Part shown: piece by piece, positions 39,401 to 51,400 of the stretch
Layout of the letters: each line of letters starts with the position of its first letter
Position numbering within the stretch: the stretch's first letter is position 1
NCBI GenBank assembly: GCA_020002185.1
Contig: CM034533.1
Coordinates: 67,864,119 to 67,928,118, forward strand
Direction of reading: 5' to 3'
Length of the DNA stretch: 64,000 nt
Origin: Paraescarpia echinospica
Taxonomy: Eukaryota; Annelida; Polychaeta; Sabellida; Siboglinidae
Program-made: the position numbers and the translations under genes
Notes under the pieces: generated by a model
What the model was told of the DNA's origin: nothing
The model's database searches: none
Seen by the model: only the letters and a program-made list of their open reading frames with translations

Positions 39401-42400
39401 TCTGATGTGTACAATAGTGCATGCATTAAAGGAACTCTGATGTGTCTAAAATAGTGGAAGCATTAAAGGTACTCTGATGTGTGTACAATAGTGCATGCAT
39501 CAAAGGTACTCTGGTGTGTGTACAATAGTGCATGCATTAAAGGTACTCTGATGTGTACAATAGTGCATGCATTAAAGGTACTCTGATGTGTACAATAGTG
39601 CATGCATTAAAGGAACTCTGATGTGTCTAAAATAGTGGAAGCATTAAAGGTACTCTGATGTGTATACAATAGTGCATGCATTAAAGGTACTCTGATGTCT
39701 ATACAATAGTGCATGCATTAAAGGAACTCTGATGTGTCTAAAATAGTGGAAGCATTAAAGGTACTCTGATGTGTACAATAGTGCATGCATTAAAGGAACT
39801 CTGATGTGTCTAAAATAGTGGAAGCATTAAAGGTACTCTGATGTGTATACAATAGTGCATGCATTAAAGGTACTCTGATGTGTATACAATAGTGCATGCA
39901 TTAAAGGTACTCTGATGTCTATACAATAGTGCATGCATTAAAGGAACTCTGATGTGTCTAAAATAGTGGAAGCATTAAAGGTACTCTGATGTTTGTACAA
40001 TAGTGGAAGCATTAAAGGGACGTAGTCTGTTCGTCTACCCAGAATTAGAGGGCATAGTCATTTCTAACTGGAAGTCTGCTGTGTTGACCACGGGAAAGTG
40101 AGCATCGTTGAAAATGAAGGGGTGCAGCAGTTAACTCAGCCCGACCCGGCCGTATTGCCAATAAAATGTTTTGAAACTGGATGTTATGTTTACTATTTGA
40201 ACATGCTCTGGGATTGTACCTTCCAAATTGCGAACGTTGTTATGGACTTACTAAACACGATTTGGCGGACAGTATGCCTTCAACATAGTATAGTCTTAAA
40301 GACATTATTATTAATTAATACATAAAAAAACTAAGGACAGACTGCTTACTTTTAAACCAGTATTTTACTCTGTTTGCATGTATTTTGTCTATTTGTCAGG
40401 TGTGAGCCACTTTCATTAGCTTACTCTGTGTGTGTGTCAGGTGTGAGCCACTGTCATTAACCTACTGTCTGTTTGTTATGTGTGAGCCACTGTCATTAAC
40501 CTACTGTCTGTTTGTCAGGTGTGAGTCACTGTCATTAACCTACTGTCTGTTTGTCAGGTGTGTGTCACTGTCATTAACCTACTGTCTGTTTGTCAGGTGT
40601 GAGCCACTGTCATTAACCTACTCTGTATGTGTGTTAGGTGTGAGTCACTGTCATTAACCTACTGTCTGTTTGTCAGGTGTGAGTCACTGTCATTAACCTA
40701 CTGTCTGTTTGTCAGGTGTGAGCCACTGTCATTAACCTACTCTGTATGTGTGTTAGGTGTGAGTCACTGTCATTAACCTACTGTCTGTTTGTCAGGTGTG
40801 AGTCACTGTCATTAACCTACTGTCTGTTTGTCAGGTGTGAGCCACTGTCATTAACCTACTCTGTATGTGTGTTAGGTGTGAGTCACTGTCATTAACCTAC
40901 TGTCTGTTTGTCAGGTGTGAGTCACTGTCATTAACCTACTGTCTGTTTGTCAGGTTTGAGTCACTGTCATTAACCTACTGTCTGTTTGTCAGGTGTGAGT
41001 CACTGTCATTAACCTACTCTGTGTTTGTCAGGTGTGAGTCACTGTCATTAACCTACTCTGTGTTTGTCAGGTGTGAATCACTGTCATTAACCTACTCTGT
41101 ATGTGTGTTAGGTGTGAGTCACTGTCATTAACCTACTGTCTGTTTGTCAGGTGTCAGTCACTGTCATTAACTTACTCTGTATGTGTGTTAGGTGTCAGTC
41201 GCTGTCATTAACCTACTCTCTGTTTGTCAGGTGTCAGTCACTGTCATTAATCTACTCTGTATGTGTGTTAGGTGTCAGTCGCTGTCATTAACCTACTGTC
41301 TGTCAGGTGTGAGTCGCTGTCATTAACCTACTCTCTGTTTGTCAGGTGTCAGTCGCTGTCATTAACCTACTCTGTGTGTGTGTGTGTCAGGTGTGAGTCG
41401 CTGTCAGTAACCTACTGTCTGTTTGTCAGGTGTGAGTCACTGTCATTAACCTACTCTGTATGTGTGTTAGGTGTCAGTCGCTGTCATTAACCTACTCTCT
41501 GTTTGTCAGGTGTCAGTCGATGTCATTAACCTACTCTGTATGTGTGTTAGGTGTCAGTCGCTGTCATTAACCTACTGTCTGTTTGTCAGGTGTCAGTCAC
41601 TGTCATTAACCTACTCTGTATGTGTGTTAGGTGTCAGTCACTGTCATTAACCTACTGTCTGTTTGTCGGGTGTGAGTCGCTGTCATTAACCTACTCTCTG
41701 TTTGTCAGGTGTCAGTCACTGTCATTAACCTACTCTGTGTGTGTGTCAGGTGTGAGTCGCTGTCAGTAACCTACTGTCTGTTTGTCAGGTGTGAGTCGCT
41801 GTCACTAATCTACTCTATGTGTGTGTCAGGAGTGAGTCGCTGTCATTAACCTACTGTCTGTTTGTCAGGTGTGAGTTACTGTCATTAACCTACTGTCTGT
41901 TTGTCAGGTGTGAGTCGCTGTCATTAACCTACTCTGAGTGTGTGTCAGGTGTGAGTCGCTATCATCAACCTACTGTCTGTTTGTCAGGTGTGAGTTGCTG
42001 TCATTAACCTACTGTCTGTGTGTGTCAGGTGTGAGTCATTGTCATTAGCCTACTGTCCGTTTGTCAGGTGTGAGTCACTGTCATTAACCTACTGTCAGTT
42101 TGTCAGGTGTGAGTCGCTGTCATTAACCTACTATCTGTGTGAGTCACTGTCATTAACATACTGTCTGTTTGTCAGGTGTGAGTTGCTGTCATTAACCTAC
42201 TGTCTGTGTGTATCAGGTGTGAGTCGCTATCATTAACCTGCTGTCTGTGTGTGTCAGGTGTGAGTCGCTATCATTAACCTGCTCTTTGTGTGTGTCAGGT
42301 GTGAGTCGTTCTCATTAACCTACTTTCTGTGTGAGTCACTGTCATTAACCTACTGTCTGTGTGTGTCAGGTGTGAGTCGCTCTCATTAACCTACTGTCTG

Positions 42401-45400
42401 TGTGTGTCAGGTGTGAGTCGCTCTCATTAACCTAATGTCTGTGTGTGTCAGGTGTGAGTCACTGTCATTAACCTACTGTCTGTGTGTGTCAGGTGTGAGT
42501 TGCTGTCATTAACCTACTGTCTGTGTGTGTCAGGTGTGAGTCACTGTCATTAACCTACTGTCTGTGTGTGTCAGGTGTGAGTCGCTATCATTAACCTGCT
42601 GTTTGTGTGTGTCAGGTGTGAGTCACTGTCATTAACCTACTGTCTGTGTGTGTCAGGTGTGAGTCACCGTCATTAACCTACTGTCTGTGTGTGTCAGGTG
42701 TGAGTCGCTATCATTAACCTACTGTCTGTGTGTGTCAGGTGTGAGTCGCTCTCATTAACCTACTGTCTGTGTGTGTCAGGTGTGAGTCACTGTCATTAAC
42801 CTACTGTCTGTGTGTGTCAGGTTTGAGTCACTGTCATTAACCTACTGTCTGTGTGTGTCAGGTGTGAGTCGCTATCATTAACCTACTGTCTGTGTGTGTC
42901 AGGTGTGAGTCGCTCTCATTAACCTACTGTCTGTGTGTGTCAGGTGTGAGTCACTGTCATTAACCTACTGTCTGTGTGTGTCAGGTGTGAGTCGCTCTCA
43001 TTAACCTAATGTCTGTGTGTGTCAGGTGTGAGTCACTGTCATTAACCTACTGTCTGTGTGTGTCAGGTGTGAGTTGCTGTCATTAACCTACTGTCTGTGT
43101 GTGTCAGGTGTGAGTCACTGTCATTAACCTTGTGTGTGTCAGGTGTGAGTCGCTATCATTAACCTGCTGTCTGTGTGTGTCAGGTGTGAGTCACTGTCAT
43201 TAACCTACTGTCTGTGTGTGTCAGGTGTGAGTCACCGTCATTAACCTACTGTCTGTGTGTCAGGTGTGAGTCGCTATCATTAACCTACTGTCTGTGTGTG
43301 TCAGGTGTGAGTCACTGTCATTAACTCATGTGAGTCGCTATCATTAACCTACTGTCTGTGTGTGTCAGGTGTGAGTCGCTCTCATTAACCTACTGTCTGT
43401 GTGTGTCAGGTGTGAGTCACTGTCATTAACCTACTGTCTGTGTGTGTCAGGTTTGAGTCACTGTCATTAACCTACTGTCTGTGTGTGTCAGGTGTGAGTC
43501 GCTATCATTAACCTACTGTCTGTGTTTTTAGGTGTGAGTCGCTCTCATTAACCTACTGTCTGTGTGTGTCAGGTGTGAGTCACTGTCATTAACCTACTGT
43601 CTGTGTGTGTCAGGTGTGAGTCGCTATCATTAACCTACTGTCTGTGTGTGTCAGGTGTGAGTCGCTCTCATTAACCTACTGTCTGTGTGTGTCAGGTGTG
43701 AGTCGCTATCATTAACCTACTGTCTGTGTGTGTCAGGTGTGAGTCGCTCTCATTAACCTACTGTCTGTGTGTGTCAGGTTTGAGTCACTGTCATTAACCT
43801 ACTGTCTGTGTGTGTCAGGTGTGAGTCGCTATCATTAACCTTCTGTCTGTGTGTGTCAGGTGTGAGTCACTGTCATTAACATACTGTCTGTGTGAGTCAC
43901 TGTCATTAACCTACTGTCTGTGTGTGTAAGGTGTGAGTTGCTGTCATTAACCTACTGTCTGTGTGTGTCAGGTGTGAGTCTCTGTCGTTAACCTACTGTC
44001 TGTGTGTGTCAGGTGTGAGTTGCTGTCATTAACCTACTGTCTGTGTGTGTCAGGTGTGAGTCACTGTCATTAACATACTGTCTGTGTGAGTCACTGTCAT
44101 TAACCTACTGTCTGTGTGTGTCAGGTGTGAGTTGCTGTCATTAACCTACTGTCTGTGTGTGTCAGGTGTGAGTCACTGTCATTAACCTACTGTCTGTGTG
44201 TGTCAGGTGTGAGTCACTATCATTAACCTACTGTCTGTGTGTGTCAGGTTTGAGTCACTGTCATTAACCTACTGTCTGTGTGTGTCAGGTGTGAGTCGCT
44301 CTCATTAACCTACTGTCTGTGTGTGTCAGGTTTGAGTCGCTCTCATTAACCTACTGTCTGTGTGTGTCAGGTTTGAGTCACTGTCATTAACCTACTGTCT
44401 GTGTGTGTCAGGTGTGAGTCGCTCTCATTAACCTACTGTCTGTGTGTGTCAGGTGTGAGTCACTGTATCTCGTTAACCTGCAATGCTGTATTATTGTGTC
44501 GAGACAGTGCATTTATCATTTAACCTACTGTCTGTTATTGTATCGAGGGTGTGAGGTTGCTGAAATGTCATTGTTAACCTGCACTGTCTGTGTGTATTGT
44601 CCAGATTGTGAGTCACTGTGTATTAACCTACTACTGTCTGTGTGTGTCAGATTGTGAGTCACTGTCATTAACCTGTCTGTGTGTGTGTCGGGTGTGAGGT
44701 GGCTGTCGTTAACCCTGTCTGTGTGTCGGGGTGTGGTGGCTATCATTAACCTACTGTCTGTGTGTGTCAGGTGTGAGTCGCTCTCATTAACCTACTGTCT
44801 GTGTGTGTCAGGTGTGAGTCACTGTCATTAACCTACTGTCTGTGTGTGTCAGGTGTGAGTCGCTCTCATTAACCTACTGTCTGTGTGTGTCAGGTGTGAG
44901 TCGCTGTCATTAACCTACTGTCTGTGTGTGTCAGGTGTGAGTCGCTATCATTAACCTACTGTCTGTGTGTGTCAGGTGTGAGTCACTGTCATTAACCTAC
45001 TGTCTGTGTGTGTCAGGTGTGAGTCACTGTCATTAACCTACTGTCTGTGTGTGTCAGGTGTGAGTCGCTGTCATTAACCTACTGTCTGTGTGTGTCAGGT
45101 GTGAGTCGCTCTCATTAACCTACTGTCTGTGTGTGTCAGGTGTGAGTCACTGTCATTAACCTACTGTCTGTGTGTGTCAGGTTTGAGTCACTGTCATTAA
45201 CCTACTGTCTGTGTGTGTCAGGTGTGAGTCGCTATCATTAACCTACTGTCTGTGTTTTTAGGTGTGAGTCGCTCTCATTAACCTACTGTCTGTGTGTGTC
45301 AGGTGTGAGTCACTGTCATTAACCTACTGTCTGTGTGTGTCAGGTGTGAGTCGCTATCATTAACCTACTGTCTGTGTGTGTCAGGTGTGAGTCGCTGTCA

Positions 45401-48400
45401 TTAACCTACTGTCTGTGTGTGTCAGGTGTGAGTCGCTCTCATTAACCTACTGTCTGTGTGTGTCAGGTGTGAGTCACTGTCATTAACCTACTGTCTGTGT
45501 GTGTCAGGTGTGAGTCGTTGGCGGAGCTCATCTGGAACAACCGCCAACAGATCAAGAAGGTGGAGCTGCTGTGTGCCCAGCTGCCCATCGACCTACCCCC
45601 CGGCCGCCAGGACCTCCTGCCCATGCTCAACACAACCATCACTGGCCTCCTCTCCTCACTCGTCACAAGGTACAGGGCACTATACATGAACACATGTAAC
45701 AGTATCTCCTCCAAGGCACCGAGGTCCACTCGCCTCTTTACTCTCAATTTGAGAGGAGCATAGTCTAGAAGACCCGTCTGCCCGTCTTCAAGACAGGCAT
45801 GCTGACTGTAAGACAGGTAGTTACAACTGATAAGATGGTAGAATTTACTAATTAAAACTAAACTAACTAATAGTTCCACGTCTAAGGTCTCATGTAATGA
45901 CTTATTGAAATGGTAGTGAAACAAATAGAATGGATCAATAAATTTTATAAATAGTTCAAATGACACTGGTTTGTGGCGAGTAATGGCTGTGATTGACGTG
46001 AATGGCTTCCACGCTGTTCGCACGTTAAACGCACAATTTTTATTAAATAAAGACTGACAACAAGTTAATCATGGCTAAGGACCAGCTTAGGAGGGGCTCT
46101 CAACTGCATGTACGTTTAAGACAGGGAAAGCGTGTTTAGTAAGCCGTTGTTTTGCTGCAGTACATTCATCATAGAGAAGCAGCCTCCGCAGGTGCTAAAG
46201 AAGGATGCTCGCTTCACCTCAACTGTGAGACTGCTGGTCGGGGGTCGTCTCAATGTACACATGAATCCTCCCACTGTCAAGGCTTCTATCATCAGGTAGG
46301 GGGTCGTCTCAACGTACACATGAATCCTCCCACTGTCACGGCTTCTATCATCAGGTAGGGGGGGTTGTCTCAACCTACACATGAATCCTCCCACTGTCAA
46401 GGCTTCTATCATCAGGTAGGGGGTCGTCTCAACGTACACATGAATCCTCCCACTGTCAAGGCTTCTATCACTAGGTAGGGGGGTCGTCTCAATGTACACA
46501 TGAATCCTCCCACTGTCAAGTCTTCTATGATCAGGTAGGGGGGGTCATCTCAACATACACATGAATCTTCCCACTGTCAAGGCTTCTATCATCAGGTAGG
46601 GGGGGTCGTCTCAACGTACACATGAATCCTCCCACTGTCAAGGCTTCTATCATCAGGTAGGGGGTCGTCTCAATGTACACATGAATCCTCCCACTGTCAC
46701 GGCTTCTATCATCAGGTAGGGGGGGTTGTGTCAACCTACACATGAATCCTCCCACTGTCAAGGCTTCTATCATCAGGTAGGGGGTCGTCTCAACGTACAT
46801 ATGAATCCTCCCACTGTCAAGGCTTCTATCACTAGGTAGGGGGGTCATCTCAATGTACACATGAATCCTCCCACTGTCAAGGCTTCTATGATCAGGTAGG
46901 GGGGTCATCTCAACATACACATGAATCCTCCCACTGTCAAAGCTTCTATCATCAGGTAGGGGGTCGTCTCAATGTACAACATGAATCCTCCGACAGTCAA
47001 GGCTTCTATCATCAGATAGGGGGGGTCGTCTCAACGTACACATGAATCCTCCCACTGTCATGGCTTCTATCATCAGGTAGGGGGTCGTCTCAACGTACAC
47101 ATGAATCCTCCCACTGTCAAGGCTTCTATCATCAGGTAGGGGGTCGTCTCAATGTACACTTGAATCCTCCCACTGTCAAGGCTTCTATCATCACGTAGGG
47201 GGTCGTCTCAACGTACACATGAATCCTCCCACTGTCAAGGCTTCTATCATCAGGTAGGGGGTCGTCTCAATGTACACTTGAATCCTCCCACTGTCAAGGC
47301 TTCTATCATCAGGTAAGGGGGTCGTCTCAACGTACACATGAATCCTCCCACTGTCACGGCTTCTATCATCAGGTAGGGGGGTCGTCTCATCATACACAAG
47401 AATCCTCCCCCGTCAAGGCTTCTGTCATCAGTTAGGGGGTCATCTCATCATACACAAGAATCCTCCCACTGTCAAGGCTTCTATCATCAGGTAGGGGGGT
47501 CGTCTCATCATACACAAGAATCCTCCCCCGTCAAGGCTTCTGTCATCAGTTAGGGGGTCATCTCATCATACACAAGAATCCTCCCACTGTCAAGGCTTCT
47601 ATCATCAGGTAGGGGGTCGTGTCAACGTACACATGAATCTTTGTCAAGGTTTCTATCATCAGGTAAGGGGCATCTCAACTTAGAAGTCACTAATGATACT
47701 GTTTGTTGTTGAAAATAAACTAGTTGATTGATAAATTAATTTGTTTATTTAAATATGATATAAAACAAGAATAACTGCCACAACCAAATTTACTCACTAT
47801 ATAAATGAGCACTTGTCTGTAGAAATGATGAAGAACTGTACATGTTTTTCTTTTGTGCAATAATTGTAGCAGCACTGAATGTTTCCAACAGAAGTAGAAT
47901 TATATTTTGAACTAGATAAATGTGTTTGTTTTTTATATTTATATCATCCGACAACGAATGCTTTGTGGTCAGCACAGTTTTGAGACGGTCCACATTGTTT
48001 CAGTGAGGAGCAGGCAAGAGGTCTACTCAAGAATGAGAAGAGCGCGAGAAATGAAACATGTGGCGATATCCTGAACAACACAGGCACAATGGAATATCAC
48101 CAGGCCAATGGACAGCTGTCAGTCACCTTTAGGAACATGGTATGTGTTACTAGGCCAGGACAGCTGTCAGTCACCTTTAGGAACATGGTATGTGTCACCA
48201 GGCCAAGACAGCTGTCAGTCACTTTTATGAACATGGTATGTGTCACCAGGCCAAGACAGCTGTCAGTCACTTTCAGGAACATGGTATGTGTCACCAGGCC
48301 AAGACAGCTGTCAGTCACTTTTATGAACATGGTATGTGTCACCAGGCTAACTGACAACTGTCAGTCACTTTCAGGAACATGGTATGTGTCACCAGGCCAA

Positions 48401-51400
48401 GACAGCTGTCAGTCACTTTTATGAACATGGTATGTGTCACCAGGCTAACTGACAGCTGTCAGTCACTTTCAGGAACATGGTATGTGTCACCAGGCCAAGA
48501 CAGCTGTCAGTCACTTTTATGAACATGGTATGTGTCACCAGGCTAACTGACAACTGTCAGTCACTTTCAGGAACATGGTATGTGTCACCAGGCCAAGACA
48601 GCTGTCAGCCACTTTTATGAACATGGTATGTGTCACCAGGCTAACTGACAGCTGTCGGTCACTTCAGGAACATGGTATGTGTCACCAGGCTAAAATAGCT
48701 GTCAATCACTTTTAGGAACATGGTATATGTCACCAGGCTAAGACAAATTGTGAAAATAACAGGTGATAAATGTGTGTTTTGTTAACTAATGTGCCTGCCA
48801 GTATTTGTTAGTGTACAACTGCACATGTATTGGTCGTCAGTTTGGGTGCCTTCTCTGCAGGCTCTCAAGAGGATTCGGCGGGCAGAAAAGAAAGGAAACG
48901 AGGTGAGTAGATCACCACATGAAACAACACCCAAGTCCTGGAGGGATATCAATGTAGTCATTATAAACTTACCACAACAGATAAATATCAACAAATGAAT
49001 AGAAAATAATTATATTAAAAAGCAATGTTTTAAAGTAGTCTATGACTTGATAGTATTAACATAAACGTGTATATGTTTGACAACATCAGATGTTGCCAAA
49101 ACAGTAAAATGACATATGAGAGAGTTGAGCAGTTTGACCAGTGTGTGATGAGGTTGTGTGTTGTTAACAGACGGTGACAGAGGAGAAGTTCTCGGTGCTC
49201 TTCCAGAGTCAGTTCACAGTTGGAGGGGGAGAGCTGGTCTTCCAAGTGTGGGTGAGTGGGTCAGGGGGAGAGCTGGTCTTCCAAGTGTGGGTGAGTTGGT
49301 CAGGGGGAGAGTTGGTCTTCCAAGAGTGGGTGAGTGGGTCAGGGGGAGAGCTGGTCTTCCAAGTGTGGGTGAGTGGGTCAAGGGGAGAGTTGGTCTTCCA
49401 AGAGTGGGTGAGTGGGTCAAGGGGAGAGCTGGTCTTCCAAGTGTGGGTGAGTGGGTCAGGGGGAGAGTTGGTCTTCCAAGAGTGGGTGAGTGGGTCATGG
49501 GGAGAGCTGGTCTTCCAAGTGTGGGTGAGTGGGTCAAGGGGAGAGCTGGTCTTCCAAGTGTGGGGGAATGGGCCACAAACAAAGTGTTTAGTAGTTGGCA
49601 GGTTCATTTATCTGTCTGAATCATCAGCGGCTCGAAGGGAGCTTTCGGCACCTCACAGTGCCTTCATCAGCATTATACCAAATCACTCTCAGTCGTCATT
49701 TGCCATTGTTGGTGATCACCATTTTACAGCAGTTCCAAGAATATTGTGGGATGATTGTAGCCAGTGCTGGTCGCCTCTCTTCGATCTCAATGGATTTGCT
49801 GGTCTATCTTTGCCAGAAGTTGTTCTCTCTGGTGAGCACTGTGGCATATCTGGCCATGATGTTATGGCCTTTGTTCATTCAGTGTTCCCCTGAGTTCAAT
49901 ATAATGCTGATGAAGACAATGTGAGAGTACTGAAAGCTCCATTCGAGCCACTGAGGATTCATACAGGTAAATTATGAATCTGACTGAATGCTGTTTAGTA
50001 GCTGTTTAAATATACACAATCATTGTGTTGTGGGGCATGGTAATGTAGTGTTTAGAACATCAAACTTTGAATCGAGAGAACCGGGGTACAAATCCTGTTG
50101 CTGCCATTTTGCTCACTCCTCGTGGCTCTAGTTCACTCAGCTGTATAAATGAGTACCTGGTTATAGACAGTGGCAGATATAAAAGAATAAACGGTCTTCA
50201 TGCAGTAATTGCAGAGTAGTTGAACTGGAATTAGTGTTTGTATGGACAGGTTCGCCAGAGGGTGAAGTGTGAATCACTGAGTGTCTTATAGACTTGATAC
50301 CATGCTATAAGAACGTACCTATGTCTTTTTTGTATGTCTTGTAGACTTTGTCGCTACCGGTGGTTGTCACAGTGCATGGCAACCAGGAGTGCAATGCCAT
50401 GGCAACAGTGCTGTGGGACAATGCCTTCGCTGAGCCCGTATGTACCTCACTCTTATGGCATAGCTCTATCTAGAGACCCGTCCACCTGTCTTTTGGATGG
50501 GCTCGTTCATTATGAACAGGTGGAAATTTGAGCTGAGGGGCTAAAAATATTTGATTATATATTATTGACTCTCACTGTTATTTATGTCCATTATGCTTTA
50601 AAAATCTGCATCACATTTGTGTAGGCATGTATTATTGTTTACATATGTATTTATGTATATTCATGCGTGTTTGGACTGAATTGTGTATGCGTGCAGACAT
50701 GTGTGTCTACCAGGACATTTTTGGACAGATCAAAATTTGACACTGCATTAAGGCCCCTGATACTTGGAGTGGGTTAAATGACCTTTGTTTTGTAACAAAC
50801 ATTTTGATGACAGTCAATTGTTTATAGAGCCTGCAGGAATGTGTATCCTAGCCTCGTTCTTCAAAGAAAAAAAGCTTGTTTATGCTTGTAATCCATTCAG
50901 ATGGTTTCAACCCATGAAAGCGAAGTTGAAGAAAGAAGAACAAACACTACAAGAGCATGACACAGTATATTATCTTTCAAAAGAGTTTCTTCTGCATGGT
51001 TTACATGCGAAGATAAGTAAAATGTCACACACAGGGAGATGGGGGAAAACCGTTGTGGACCCACACAGCCTATCATCTGTGTGTGTAAAAAAGACAGATT
51101 AGCAGCTAAAAAACCTTGCTTTGATAATGGAATAAGTGTGATGGGCATTTTGTCTAGGCGGCCACTGGAGCTACGACACTTGTTATTATAGTCGCACAAT
51201 AAGCTGCGTAGGTAACTAGTAGCTAACACAAATCACTAATGTTGAACAGGTGTGTGATAAACATACTTAAAGACATCATTACTAATGCTTGTTTCAGGGT
51301 CGTATTCCTTTCCATGTTCCCGACAAAGTGACATGGCCGCATCTGGCTCAGGCTCTCAACACAAAATTTGCTGCAAACGCTGGATATGGCCTGTCTCCAG

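Noticed and set aside
50785..51102. 105-codon open frame in intron 13
   Set aside because: No domain recognised, no STAT phase use, and exons 13 and 14 join without it.
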